From Citrus sinensis (taxonomy: Eukaryota > Streptophyta > Magnoliopsida > Sapindales > Rutaceae), in assembly GCF_022201045.2 (NCBI RefSeq), contig NC_068558.1, forward strand, positions 51,191,501 to 51,255,500: 64,000 nt of DNA, read 5' to 3'. A model generated the notes under the pieces. The model was given only the letters and a program-made list of their open reading frames with translations, had not been told where the DNA came from and searched no databases. Each line of letters starts with the position of its first letter. The stretch's first letter is position 1. Of the stretch, positions 1 to 12,700 are shown piece by piece. Both the position numbers and the translations under genes were made by a program.

Positions 1-142
1 CTAAATCTATAATAAAATGTACAAAGAGTTCTACTATTTATCCCGGGTCAAATCCCGGATCAAACCCCAAAAATAATAACAGACGTCGTTTCAATCTCTT
101 CTTTTTTTTTCTTTTATTCAAACTAAAACGACGTCGTTTTAG

Positions 143-511
<369 letters not shown>

Positions 512-548
512 TAACACTCAGACAAATGTATTTTAGAAAATTCTGACA

Positions 549-575
549 TAGTATCAGAGCCGAAGTAGTTATATG
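549..575 (+). other. copia-like primer-binding-site remnant (weak)
   Basis: ATAGTATCAGAGCCGAAG resembles the TGGTATCAGAGC primer-binding site that follows the 5' LTR of many plant copia elements. No LTR or coding sequence can be tied to it, so it may be chance or a small remnant. Confidence 0.25.
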
Positions 576-807
576 CATTTGATTTCTATGGGGGCAAAAT
601 AAAATTATGCGACCACTGACCCACAAGTTACCCGTTCATTTCTTTCTAAATTTCTTAACTAGCCGCTCCTATGATGAGATAATTTTAATAATAAAGACAT
701 AAACACTCCAAAAATTTGAGTCAGTAGGAGGTAGTTGGCCAGCCTTTTAGCTCATATCTCAAGCTCAACACAGCCCCTGCAACTTTACTTGGATCTCAAA
801 AGGAAGT

Positions 808-1600
808 AAGGGTGTCTTTAGGCATAGGCGAACAAAGCAGTCGCCTAAAACCTTATATTATGTGAAGGCCTCATTTTTTGATTTTTTTTTCTAATAATTC
901 TTTTTTTTAAATTACGTATTTTAGGAAATCAAAAAGCTTATTAACATCTCTCTAATTTATTAATTATCCTACAGTTAAGAATTATTTTTTATGAAAAATC
1001 TATATTTGATAACATTAATGTTAAAGAGATATAACTAATAATATTATTTAACCATTAATTCATTCATTATTAGTCTTTCCAAAAAAAATTAAATTATTTA
1101 TCTTTTCAATTTCCTCTAAAAAATTAATTATCTAATATTAGGATCTTTGACTTTTAGTATTTCTTTTACTTTGTATTAAAAACTTTGTAATCTCAAAAAT
1201 TAGTAAATGAAAAAATTTCTTCCTCTCTTCTGTACAAAGAAAATTATTATATTCATTGGTTCATTTAAAAATAATCAATTTATAGAAATACAAAGTCCAT
1301 TTCTATTATCTGATCATTAATTCATCATCTCAACTTTTTATGTTCTATCATTCTAAATATTCGATTTGAAAATAATATTATTCTTATTTATTTGTTTGTT
1401 TATTTTGTAATAGTTTTAATGGAATAAAAAGATATCTTCTTAACTTTTTCTTTAGGTTTTATTTTTCAAATTCAAGAATTAAAAATGGAATAAATTTTGA
1501 ACTTTTTTGTAAATTTCTTTTAGTATTGAAATTGCAAAATAAATAGAGGCCTCCTAAAAAAATTTCACTTAAGGCCCCAAACACTCTAAAGCTGGCCCTG
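808..1600. mobile_element. hAT-like non-autonomous element inside the CHD3 fragment
   Basis: The element starts AAGGGTGTCTTTAGGCATAGG and its other end, read in reverse, is CAGGGCCAGCTTTAGAGTG, a typical imperfect hAT-type terminal repeat. It is bounded by AAAGGAAGT at 799-807 and 1601-1609; the core 8 bp AAGGAAGT is the size expected for hAT. The interior is AT-rich with no ORF. Removing it and one target copy rejoins the reading frame of the CHD3 fragment across GSQKEVEDIL, which independently confirms the insertion point. Confidence 0.75.
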
Positions 1601-2036
1601 AAAGGAAGTGGAAGATATTCTATGATGGGGAACAGAAGAGCTTTTCAATCATTCTCCTGGTATTAATGGTAAGGATATTGGTGAAAATAATACCAATATA
1701 GAGGAGGCTGTAAGAGATCTGGAACAAAAACACAGGAAGCGGGGTGGTGGTCTGGGGGACGTGTACCAGGATAAATGTACAGAAGGCACCACCACCGACA
1801 GAGAAAGAGAGCAATTTAGGCTGTTGTTGATTTTGCCTTAACCAAGCTGAAACGAAGGGGAAGAGAAACAGAGAAAAAGGAGTTGTGAGACGAAGAGAGA
1901 GAGCAATTTGAGGCCAGTTAAAACGGCGCCGTTTTAGAAAGAATGAAAGAAAAAAAAAAAAAAACAAAAACGGCGTCGTTTTGGTTCAATTCGGGGTTTG
2001 ACCCGGGGAAAATAGCATTTTCCATGTACAAAGAGT

Positions 2037-4110
2037 AGGTGCCCGGCATTTAGGGCTTTTAGTTTTAGAGTGAACCACATCTCGCCACACCACATGATCA
2101 AGTCAACAAAGAAAGATTTTGATATGGTGGTGGCCAAATGATGGATCGATGTGGTCAGGGGTTAACAATGACAATGGAATTGTAGTGAACCAAGAAAAGG
2201 CATCGATCGGAGGCTAAGTTTTTACTGTGAAAACAACAGGTGAATGAGCCAAAGCTAATCACTCCCATGCACACGTCCCTTTCTCTCCCTCTCCCCCACC
2301 TCTGCCGCCTCTGCTCTCTCTCACCCATTGCTGTTCATTCAATTCCTACCATTCATTTTATTTTCCATCCCCTCTACTCCACTGCATGTGACCCGTTTAG
2401 TTTATTTACACCAACAGCTTCTAACATGCACATGTTCATTAATCTCATTCCCATAATAATTATTTCTCATTAAGAGTTGACGATGGTAAGATAAAGTTTT
2501 ACACGGGGCAGATGCATCCTCGCTCTCCTCACTACTGTTCTAGTTTTTTGATGATCTAAAAATTTTCACAAAACGCATCTCGGTTATAAAACAGTTATTA
2601 TTGGTCAAAGTTTTAACATCAGTGCGATAATGGGGAATTATAAGAAGTATGAGAGTAAATGTTAGTGCTATAACTTTTAAAATAATTATTATTAGTTCTG
2701 TCGTAAAAATAATTAGTTGTAAAAAAAACTAGTTAAGTGTTTGATAAATATTATTTTTTAAAATATCGTGAGTTTTAAAAGTATTTATATGTGTTTGATA
2801 TTATTAAACTACTAGAATATAAATGACTAAAATAAATATATTATTTAATGAAAATTACTTACATATATAATATTTTTAGTTGTGTATATATAATAGTTGG
2901 TGAGTAAAAAAGATAATATTTATATTTTATTAGTTTTATTCTTTGTTTTGTTATTCATCATCATCATAATCATCATAATTTTCCGATTAACAATGCTAAA
3001 GTCAAGGACAAGGTAAAAGACAAAAAAAAAAGACTCTAATACAATATATTTTGTCTTGTAATATATTGAAATATTCATTTTTTATCTTTTAGCTTATCAT
3101 TGACTTTAATATAGTTAGGTATTACTGATTGGAAGCTTATTATCCCTTTAAATTTAATAATTTCACTTCTTAATTGAATTAAGATAATTTGTGGTTTATC
3201 CAATGTATATGAGGATACATGTGTAGTTAGCAAGGATAAAACTAATTCTTGCACTAAGATTTTAAAAAACTACTCATTCGTTGATTTTCAAAATTTACTT
3301 TAGAATTGGGTGAATTTACCAAACATTAAAATTATTTTTTCCTTCTCAAGACCACCTTTGAACATTCCAACATCAATCTCAAATGAGAATGGACCTAAAT
3401 GGTAAATGTATATATATCTTGGGAGAAAGTATCAATCTCCCTTAGTAAAACTTTTACTCATATATATTCATTTTAAAACGCACCAATCATGGTGGAAAGA
3501 AACAAAATTTAAAACACAAGAGTAATTTCATTGGTGATGGGATTGTCCTAATTAAGATTTTTTAATTGGTTTGTTAAAATTCAAACAACGATTGTTAGTA
3601 GATCGAAATTTGCTCAACTTCTTGTACTAAAGATTGTTAATTATACCAGTCTGAGCCAAATATGAGCTTTTAAACTAATTTTGAGTATAAATTAATCTCA
3701 TAGATTTTTATATTTAACTCAAACTCTTCCACAAGATAAAAGATCAGTTAAAAATTAACATGTGCATGAGCTTCAACTCATGAGTCATGATCAAACTTTT
3801 AAATACGGATTTGACTCATAGTTTTCTATAAAGAGAAGAAAGTTACTGTCCATATATATATATAATATATTAAAGAGAAAAAAAAATTCTTTAATGTGTT
3901 CTTCCGGTACTATATTAGTGGTCTCTCTCTCTCTCTCTCTCTCTTTCTCTATTTCTTCTTCCTCTTCTTTATATCTATAGTACTTAACAATCAAGAAGAT
4001 CAGAACAAGTTGGGATTTTATCATCCCATCAGTCCACTGATCAGTCAGTCCATCAATCAATCAAATCAAAACTAAAAAAATTAAAGAATCAGGATAATCA
4101 AAGAAACAGG
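2037..4110. other. Non-coding, upstream region of the YABBY gene
   Basis: No gene is recognisable. The stretch is AT-rich, more strongly so from about 2600. A TA-rich run at about 3851-3873 and a CT microsatellite at 3922-3945 lie 170-260 bp before the YABBY start codon and probably belong to its core promoter or 5' leader. Confidence 0.5.
3922..3945 (+). repeat. (CT)n microsatellite in the YABBY 5' leader region
   Basis: An uninterrupted CT dinucleotide run followed by TTTCTCT. CT/GA tracts of this kind are common in plant core promoters and 5' UTRs. Confidence 0.8.
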
Positions 4111-6190
4111 ATGTCATCCTCAACACCTGCTGCTTTGTCACCGGACCATCTCTCTTCCTCCGAGCAGCTCTGTTACGTCCACTGCACCTTTTGCGACACT
4201 GTCCTCGCGGTACCTTATCATTTCATTTTCTCGGTCTCTGACCCCCCGTCCCCTTTCCCCCACCCACAAGTTCTTCCTTCATATATCAATAAATTCTTTT
4301 CTTTTTCTAGTTCTTTGAATGGCTGTTTAATTATTTTGTAAAAATGTGGTTCAGGTGAGTGTTCCTTGCACTAGTTTGTTCAAGACTGTGACGGTTCGCT
4401 GCGGCCATTGCACCAATCTTTTGTCTGTGAACATGCGCGGCCTGCTGCTTCCTGCAGCTAATCAGCTTCATCTGGGTCATCCTTTCTTCACTCCTCAGAA
4501 TCTTCTGGTACATAAGAAATAATAAGAATTTCCAATTAATGTTGTACTTGTTATAACATGTGACTTACTATTTCATTTGAATCTAATTCGTTTCTATTGG
4601 GTACTGGGGATGATGGATATAACAGGAGGAGATCCGAAATGTGCCAGCTAATATGCTGATGATCAATCCGCCAAATCCAGCTGATCAATCTGTTATGCCT
4701 GTTCGAGTAGTTGATCATCAAGAGATCCCTAAGTCTCCTGTTGTTAACAGACGTGAGAATTAAGAAATACACACACACGCTTCATTTCTTTTGCATTATT
4801 TTAGTTACATTAATTTCATATGGTCGGTGAATACTAACAAGTGCAAGCATCACAGCACAACCTATATTCATAAATTCTAGGTCTATATATGACCTTTCAT
4901 TTCATGATAACCCTATTTTTATTTATTTATTTTTTCAGAGAAGTGAAATTTGACAAAGCACTTGCAAAGTAGCCTTTCGAATTTTCCAATAGGCTTTTAG
5001 CTTATAAAGAAAGAAATTTGAAAAAGTTAAATTGACGATTTTAAGTCTTTGTTTCTCAACGGTGTTTGTGGTTAATTTCTTCATGTGGTAACAATATCTA
5101 GGGCATTAGTTCATGCCTAGACTTTCTTCTTCATTTCCTTCCAGATCCATATAGTACCACATAAAGCCCTGTTCAGATCTGCTGCTTTAGTTAGGTCACT
5201 GCAGCTTTGAAGACGAACTTTAACTTGAAACACGATGCATAGTAATTAATGACTGTGTTACAGATCATGAATAGTTCAAAAATGAATAATGAACCCATGT
5301 AAGATGCATCATACATATATATACACTGAGGATGATGATAATGATGAAGAAGTGATGATAGAGTGAGAGACATTAAAGTAAAACCGAAACAACAAATTAA
5401 ATGTTTCAAAAGTCAGCGAAGTGATTTTAAAGTGTCTGTCTGCTTGTGTCTGTGTGGGCTTTGTGTTACAAATGTGCAGCTCCAGAAAAGAGACAGAGAG
5501 TCCCATCTGCCTACAACCGCTTCATCAAGTAAGTGTTCATCTGCTTAATAATACCTCTTGAATATGCATATACATGAAGCATGAAGATGATATTGATTGA
5601 TATTGACATTAACAAATAACAAATAACAAATCATACATGTCGCAGGGACGAGATCCAACGCATCAAAGCTGGAAATCCTGATATAAGCCACAGAGAGGCC
5701 TTTAGTGCCGCTGCCAAAAATGTGAGACCCAAGAAAAATTAATTTCTAAAGTCCATTGGTCCAACACATTGATCTTATTCGAGTTTCTAGCGAGGGTTTT
5801 ATTCTTCTTTAACTTCCAAATTTTTTTTTTAAAAAAAATTAAGATGGTTTGTTATAAAATTATGTCTAAATTAAGCTATTTTGTTCTTTCAGTGGGCCCA
5901 CTTCCCTCACATCCATTTCGGACTTATGCCATCTGATCAGCCCGTGAAGAAAACTAGCGTGCGCCAGCAGCAGGTACTTAATCAAATCTATAAATCATAA
6001 ACACTGTGTGTGCGCGCGCGTGTGTCGTTTTGTCACATTGCACTCATAATTTAATTTCTTTAAAGAAGCGATTTCTGGGTGTTTTAATTCTGAGATGTTT
6101 ATTTTGTTCCGAATTTAGGAGGGAGAGGACGCGATGATAAAGGATGGTTTCTTTGCTCCTGCTGCAAATGTTGGTGTCACTCCTTACTGA
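4111..6190 (+). CDS. YABBY transcription factor, FIL/YAB1/YAB3 type
   Basis: Seven exons in frame: 4111-4209, 4355-4507, 4626-4752, 5480-5528, 5646-5721, 5893-5973 and 6119-6190, giving 218 residues. The C2C2 zinc finger is built from Cys25/Cys28 and Cys49/Cys52. The HMG-like YABBY domain (about 127-175) carries [15 protein letters not shown], then [19 protein letters not shown] and [13 protein letters not shown]. The end, [20 protein letters not shown], is the tail of the FILAMENTOUS FLOWER/YAB3 clade; CRC, INO, YAB2 and YAB5 end differently. These nuclear factors set abaxial fate and blade growth in leaves and floral organs. All introns have GT..AG borders; the longest (727 bp) separates exons 3 and 4. 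The length is near that of Arabidopsis FIL (about 229). I cannot tell whether it is the FIL or the YAB3 counterpart. Confidence 0.95.
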
Positions 6191-7171
6191 GAAGAAGTGA
6201 TAATTAATATTAATATTGCTGGGGTTTGGTTGTAGTTTATGTCTTCTTCTTTTATGTTTTCTGTATAATTACCTGTTATTAGGAATGTCATTTTAGTGTT
6301 TCTTCCTAGGAGACTGATAAGAATTTTGGGGCTTGGCCATCTGCCTGGGAGAAAATTTTATAGTATCATCAGGAATGTTTGCTGTCAATTAGCTCAATTA
6401 GATAACAACTAATCTCTCTCCCCGGGAATTAACTATCTGAAATGAAGACTTCTATTCCATTAATCGTGTCCTAGTTTTTACTATGATCCTTTTCTGTCTT
6501 CTTGGATATTCTTTTGTTCCCTTTTAACATATTGTAGGAGTTATTAGTTTCTTATCATTTTGCTTGTTAGTCAATCATACACACACATCTGATGAGATAA
6601 ACTGATAATGAGATGGCTCGCTCTGTCGCTCGAGTCAAAGTTTCGTAAACGTTGTATTTGTTCGTATTGCGGTCGTATAGCAAGTGATATCTGGTGAGTT
6701 ATCATCAGAAGCTGCTCGAGCTCTTTGTCCCAAAAGGTTCTGAAAAATTGAGGACGTTAATGTCTATAGGCCTATTGGAAAATTATTTTGCTTTGGTCAA
6801 CTTACATAACAAGCATTTTTTTTTCCCTGATGAAAATGTCGGAGCTTAGGTGGAATTATAAGTATCTTTGACGAGCAATCCTATAGTTAGTTAGTTATAC
6901 ATAATTGGAGGATCTGTCTATGGTACAGGTTCTGTAACAAACATCTCCCGTCATCCCACCATCCGATTGTCTATTGTTTAGTTTCTCACTCCACATCCAA
7001 CCACATCCAACGGCTGATGCTGCTCTCTGTAGCTTACAGATTCTGTAAGCTAGTCAAGTCCATAATTGGAATATAAAATTTTTAATGACGTGACGTTTCA
7101 TTTGTTACTCATCATCTTACACTGGACAATCAATCATAGGTGACAGTGTGACACGCCATCTATATCTATAA
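6191..7171. other. Intergenic, YABBY 3' flank
   Basis: The first 200-300 bases are probably the YABBY 3' UTR. No other gene is seen. At about 6926-7055 a short stretch has related ends (TACAGGTTCTGTAA and TTACAGATTCTGTAA) and could be a tiny MITE, but no target duplication was found. Confidence 0.4.
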
Positions 7172-7570
7172 GAGCATCTCTAAAAGGATTTTTAAATTTT
7201 ACTATTTAAATTTCAATTTGTTTACTGATGTGGTAAATAAATGTATAAAAAAATATAATTCACTCCAAAAGACTCACCAAATAAGAATAAATTAATATTA
7301 TTTTAATCAAATCTTTTCCACTATCAAATTGAATTGTTATTAGATTTTTTAAAAGAAACATAAATAATAATTATTGCAGTTTTATCTTTTCAATAAATAA
7401 TAATAAAATATTAATAGAAGAGGGAGAAATTCACTTGACAATATTGAAGAGTGAGAAACAAATCTTATTTGAAGAATCTAAATTAACGTGTCTTTTGGAG
7501 TGTTTAATATTGATATGGCTTTTCAAATAAGAAGTAGAATCTTATTTGAAGAGTTTTTTTGGAAATGCTC
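7172..7570. mobile_element. PIF/Harbinger-like MITE
   Basis: The left end GAGCATCTCTAAAAGG and the right end in reverse, GAGCATTTCCAAAAA, form a terminal inverted repeat of the GAGCATCTCCAA type common in plant Tourist/PIF MITEs. TAA flanks both sides (7169-7171 and 7571-7573), the 3-bp target duplication of this superfamily. A sub-terminal inverted pair (ACTCCAAAAGAC near 7262 and GTCTTTTGGAGT near 7490) adds a second hairpin. There is no coding capacity. Confidence 0.75.
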
Positions 7571-7896
7571 TAATATTATATATTTTAACTATTAAACTTC
7601 ATTACTAATTAATAATTAAGTATGAGTTTGGAAATCCACAACTTAAATTTCTCAATCATATGACATGTATTTGAATCTAGTTCTGAGCTCATCTGTGCTC
7701 AACTCTTCATAATCTTAAGTTAAACATGTATGTATAGTAATGTATGGTTAATATTTAATTAATTTTATATTCTTATCTAATAACCACTAATTATATTTTA
7801 AAAAAAAAAGATAAATCCAGCATGGAATTGAAATTCATATTGCACGTCCATTTGACAAATGGTTCGAATCAACTATAACTCTACGTACAATCTATA

Positions 7897-7899
7897 ATA

Positions 7900-7931
<32 letters not shown>

Positions 7932-7941
7932 CATCATCATT
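7897..7941 (+). repeat. (TTA)n/(TCA)n microsatellite
   Basis: A trinucleotide run of about 11 TTA units passing into TCA units. Confidence 0.85.
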
Positions 7942-8158
7942 AAAAAGATACGGATTTAAGCAAAGTCCAAATTAATTATGTACCTCCTACCATGCCAAAA
8001 TAATCCTTAATCGAATCCAACACTAATATTTTTGTATGTTCTTCATCTTGAAAGTTTTCATTACATCTAAATGGAAGTGTTAATTGACTTAAATTTATTA
8101 ATAATCTTATTCTTCAATCATTTTTGTTAAAATTGTCTATTGTTAAATTACACTAATA

Positions 8159-8350
8159 GAAGTGTGTGCCCAACTTACGTTTCAAAATTGTCTATGTTCC
8201 CTCCAACATGGATGCATCTGGATTTTGTTTATATGACTTCGTGTCTATCACAGTTTTAAATATCACTGGGTTAATGAATCACTAAAGTGTGTATCTCCAA
8301 CTTACGTTTCAGAATTGTCGATGTTCCCTACAACATGGATGCATCTGGAT
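8159..8350 (+). repeat. Direct repeat of about 70 bp, two copies
   Basis: The blocks at about 8161-8227 and 8285-8351 share AACTTACGTTTC, AATTGTC, ATGTTCCCT and ACAACATGGATGCATCTGG-type text with a few substitutions and are separated by about 60 bp. No function is evident. Confidence 0.7.
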
Positions 8351-8627
8351 TTTTTTTTTTTAACGAGAAGGAAATGAAAGGATTAAATAGCGAACTAACC
8401 TTTCATTGATTTTCTTCTTATTCACCATTGATGCGATTAATTATTGGCTCTTATTTAGAATTGCTACTTTTCCTATGCTTTTCTCTTCTTGACTTATTTG
8501 TATCTGTTAAGTTCAATTAATCTTCAAGAATGTCGTCACCACTTTATTGAAATTAATATATACTACTTATCTTCTACTGTTTTCATGATAGGTAATAATC
8601 TCCTAACAGTAGCGATGTTAAAAATTT

Positions 8628-9670
8628 GGGTTGGATTTGAGTATGGCCAAGCCTGGATTCTGATCCGGGCTTTTTAAGTTTGGATAAAACAAAGGGAGAT
8701 TGTCACTTTCCCCCCTACAGTAATTAACATATACCATTTCCCTCCTTGCTGTTTTTATAATGGCTAAAAACCTCCATGACAGCATAAGTTTACAATATTA
8801 CCCTTATTTTCAACTAATCTTTTATTTATATTTATTATAAATTAAATAAATCACATGAATAGAAACTAAATTAAAAATTAAGCATTAAAAATAAGAAATA
8901 TATATTTTGATATGAGCAAAAAAATTAATAATAAAATTTTTTTCTTGTATTTATTTTGTGAAAATTTTCTTATAATAAAAATATAAGAAAATTATTATAA
9001 AATGATAAAAAAATTATTATAAGAAAACTTGAATGACAAATAAAAATTTATTATAAGATAAATAATAAAATATTTTGCCTATACTTTTGACATTTAATTT
9101 TAAAATATTACAAAATATTTATTATAAGAAATTTTCACAAAATAAATAAGTACAAGAAAAAAATTTTATTATTAATTTTTTTACTCACATCAAAACATAT
9201 ATTTCTTTAATACTTAATTTTTTTATTTAGTTTATATTCATGTGATTTATTTAATTTATAATAAATGTAAATAAAAGAGTAGTTGAAAATAAGAGTTATA
9301 TTGTAAACGTATGCTGTCAGTGAGGTTTTTGGCCATTATAAAAACAGTAGAGAGGTAAATGGTATATGTTGATTACTGTAGGGGGGAAAGTGACAATCCC
9401 CCTAAAACAAATTGTCCCAGGTGATTAAAAAATTATATATGTATTTTTTAATTTATTTTATAACTTTATAATTAATATTAAATTTTAATTAAAGAAATTG
9501 GGCTTGAAAAAATAAATTTTCAATATTTAAAATTTTAAATATATATAATACATAGGCAAAATAAATATAATTATTTAAACTAATATATATTTTAATTTTT
9601 TTTTATACAATTTGGGTTCTAGGCTAGACCCCGAGCTCATCAAGTGAAGCCCAAGAACTGCCCAACCTTT
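8628..9670. mobile_element. Possible hAT-like host element split by a MULE MITE
   Basis: The text GGGTTGGATTTGAG..GGCCAAGCCTGG..CCGGGC before the MULE MITE and CCCCGAGCTC..AAGCCCAAGAACTGCCCAACC after it resembles the two ends of the better preserved element at 10755-11203. This suggests an older element into which the 8694-9402 element inserted. The ends are too degraded to prove it. Confidence 0.3.
8694..9402. mobile_element. Foldback MULE-type MITE with 9-bp TSD
   Basis: The left end GGGAGATTGTCACTTTCCCC and the right end in reverse, GGGGGATTGTCACTTTCCCC, begin inverted arms that continue almost across the whole 709 bp: TACAGTAAT, CATATACCATTT, GTTTTTATAATGGC and the long AT-rich centre all recur in reverse. 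Perfect 9-bp direct repeats TAAAACAAA flank it at 8685-8693 and 9403-9411, the target length typical of Mutator-like elements. There is no ORF, so it must be mobilised in trans. Confidence 0.85.
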
Positions 9671-9674
9671 TATC

Positions 9675-10041
9675 CCCAATAATTTTATATTTTTATTCTT
9701 ATTTTCAAATACATTTTTATTTATATTTAATTAAATAAAACATATAAATAGAATTTAAATAAAAATTAAATATAAAAAATAAGAATATATGTTTCCGCAT
9801 GATTAAAAAATTAATGGTAAGATGTATTTTCTTGTACTTTTTCTTATTTTTTAAATATTTTCTTATAATAAATATCTATTTTATATTCCTAAGATAAATC
9901 ATCAGCCAAATGACTCATTAACCCCAGTTTTCCTTTATTTATTTGTTTGTTTTGAGAATAGGCTTTTGGATATTATGAAAACAATAAAGAATGTGTGATA
10001 TATATTGATTTCGATAGAGGAGAAATTAATAATCTCCCTTT
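9675..10041. mobile_element. Diverged second copy of the foldback MITE
   Basis: The interior (ATTTATATTTAATTAAAT, CATATAAATAGAA, TTTTCTTGTA, TTTTCTTATAATAAA) and the right end (GGATATTATGAAAACA, GATATATATTGATTTCGATAGAGGAGAAA, AATCTCCCT) correspond to the 8694-9402 element with many substitutions. The left terminus appears lost. It is clearly the older of the two. Confidence 0.6.
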
Positions 10042-10754
10042 ATTATATGTTAAATTTGAAGAAGAAAAAGGATGACTTGTGTGGAACTATCCCGTCACCT
10101 CAGCACCGAGATGGCGAGATAGCCCAATTGTATTCTACTATATGGCAAGCCCTACTATGGAACTAGCAGTAGGTTGCAAAGAGGACTTACTTAAACTAGT
10201 GTTAATATATCAATTGGTCCCACAGGGGACCACTGGGGCTGGGCTGTATCACTAGCTCAACTGAGCTGGTGGGACAAGTATTTTTTTTTTCCAAGAAGAA
10301 GAAACTATACATTGCGTATTTTGGTGTATGTTATTTTATGTTATTACATTAAATTATACTAAAGAGTAATTTTTTTAGTTATTTTTTGTAAGAACAGTGC
10401 TAGATATATTAAAATTTAATCCTACATTTTCTTCCCAAATAATATGGTGGCATTTATCGAGTAGGTGATAAGATAATATAATTTATTTATTAGGAACTTG
10501 TGAAAAATATCTACCACGCGATGAATGTGCTTTTATATTGGATGAAATTTGGAATTAAATATTCAAATGTCTATCATTTCTCTTCTTATGTAATATTAAA
10601 TTTTTTTAAAAAAAATATAGAATTGTTCCACTCATCGATAAAATACTAAAATGGATAACCACAACCACGATAGTTATCTTTGATAAAATCTAAAAATTAA
10701 TGCACCTTAAAGATGAAGCAATGTAGATGTAATTATCTTCGTTATTCAGGGTAG
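10042..10754. other. Intergenic
   Basis: No gene is recognised. A GC-richer patch at 10080-10270 holds an imperfect inverted pair (GGTCCCAC near 10216 and GTGGGAC near 10270) of unknown meaning. Confidence 0.4.
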
Positions 10755-11203
10755 GGTTGGCAAAAAAATCAAGCCTACCCAAGCTTATTCGGTTGGCCCT
10801 AGGTTCTCGGGCTTGAAGCCCGGCCCACAAAAGATCGGGCCTGGATATGTACAAAAACATCCAAAGCCGCAAAAATTGGGCTTGGAAAAGATTTTAGGAA
10901 AAAATGACTTTTTAATTTATAAATAAAAAAGAAATAAACTCAATATATTAAATTAATATTTTTATATTAGTATTTGTGATTTATTATGTTGCGTTACTAA
11001 TATTTTGTGTATTGAACTATTATTATATTATGTATTGGATAATTATTTTTTAATTTAAATATTTTGTTTTACTTTATTAAAAAATTATTTTATATTTAAT
11101 AAAAAACTCAAATCTAGCTCAAGCCCGACCCGTCCAAACTTGAACAGACTTTTGAAGCACTTGGGCTTGTTATGAATAATATAAGCTCATGTTTTGCCAA
11201 CTA
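10755..11203. mobile_element. hAT-like MITE
   Basis: The left end TAGGGTTGGCAAAA and the right end in reverse, TAGTTGGCAAAA, are hAT-type termini. Inside each end lies GC-rich text (AAGCCCGGCCC near 10817 and AAGCCCGACCC near 11121) around an AT-rich core. The flanks TTATTCAG and TTTTCAG are similar but do not form a clean 8-bp target duplication, so the exact borders are uncertain. Confidence 0.5.
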
Positions 11204-12700
11204 TATTTTCAGAGTGCATTAACTTATGAATACAAACTTTAGAAATTGAGTAGTGCTTTGTATGAGAAAAACATGGGATAGTTAAAATGTAGATATATAT
11301 GTGAACTAACTTCACATGGATCACCCGAGGACGAGGTTGAATCCAAAAAGGGATGCTGTCCATTGTTGGTGAAAGGAATGGAGCGTCTGCGAAATATGGT
11401 GGGAATTGATTAAAGCGAGAGATTTTAGAATACATCGGAGATACTACACTTAATCAAATGCATGTATATCATGTTGGTATTTGTTGACTAAAGTTAAACG
11501 ATGGAGTTCGCCATCACCGTCCCCAGTGATCCCTACTCACTGCCTCTGAGTCTCAACTATTCGGCTTCGTACGTTATATTAATTCGGCCACAAAATTGTA
11601 AATTTTAAGGTCTCATGTTCTCCCCGTGCTTCTATTTATAACTGCATATATATGCTCTTTCCATTTTATTGCCTCTACATTGGGGTTCATCATTCAGAAA
11701 ACGGGGAAAAAGTACGAAAGTAATAAATGGGCTTTATTGGCATGTCAGATTTTGTTTGGACATGGGGGTCTCTTCATGATGGAGTCCTTCAGTCCTTGTA
11801 CGTCACCCAGTACTGTACTGCCCAAAAGCCCAAGTCCACGTAGCTTCGATGCAAGAAACATGAAAGCTCATTCACATAACAAAAACGAAGCACGTATGAT
11901 TAACGATCGATTTGATCGAGCATTGATTTGAAGCGTCATAAAACTATTGAAAAACTCCTTTTCTTGAGTTGTCAAACAAATTACTGTTATATTTAAAAAA
12001 TATTATATTTATTTAAATAATATTATTACATTTAACTAAATAATAATTTGGTTTGATTCTAAGTTTAAATTACTTAAAAATAATATTATTATATTAATAG
12101 AGAATTAATAATATTACCTTATACTATCTTTATTTGAAAATATAATATTATTATATTTATTTAAAAATAATAGTATTATATTTATTTAAAAATAATAGTA
12201 TTATATTTATTTAATATTAATAATTAATAATAATAAATAGTTTATTCTAAGAAAATATTAATTTCGCACTATGTTAATAGTAAAAATGTTTCATTTATAG
12301 TGCTCTTATCAATAATATTTAATTTATATAATTAAAATTAATAAAAAATTGTGATGTACATAATTAAAAATATTAATATTATTATAAATTTTCAAATATA
12401 ATAAAATAAATGTTTATTCATTAAATATATTTTTTATTAACTTTGTAATTAAAAACTACAATTAATTAAATAAGGATAAAATGATAATTTGAAACTATTT
12501 ACTCCTAATCAAAGATAAAGTAAACACATAAATTAGATTTTAATTTCCATTCCATACTTACATTCAAGTGTAAATAAACAACCTACTCTCGCTCTCACTC
12601 TACACTCTCAATCTTAAAATTCCCACTCCTCAAGATTTACACTTCACTCCAAAAAATAAACGCTACCTCAATCTATTAGATTTTACGAGTTCAACCCAAT
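11204..12700. other. Intergenic; very AT-rich block with short tandem repeats
   Basis: No gene is recognised in 11204-11940. From about 11980 to 12480 the sequence is almost entirely A/T, with a 25-bp type repeat (ATTATATTTATTTAAAAATA) recurring at about 12140-12215. Confidence 0.5.
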
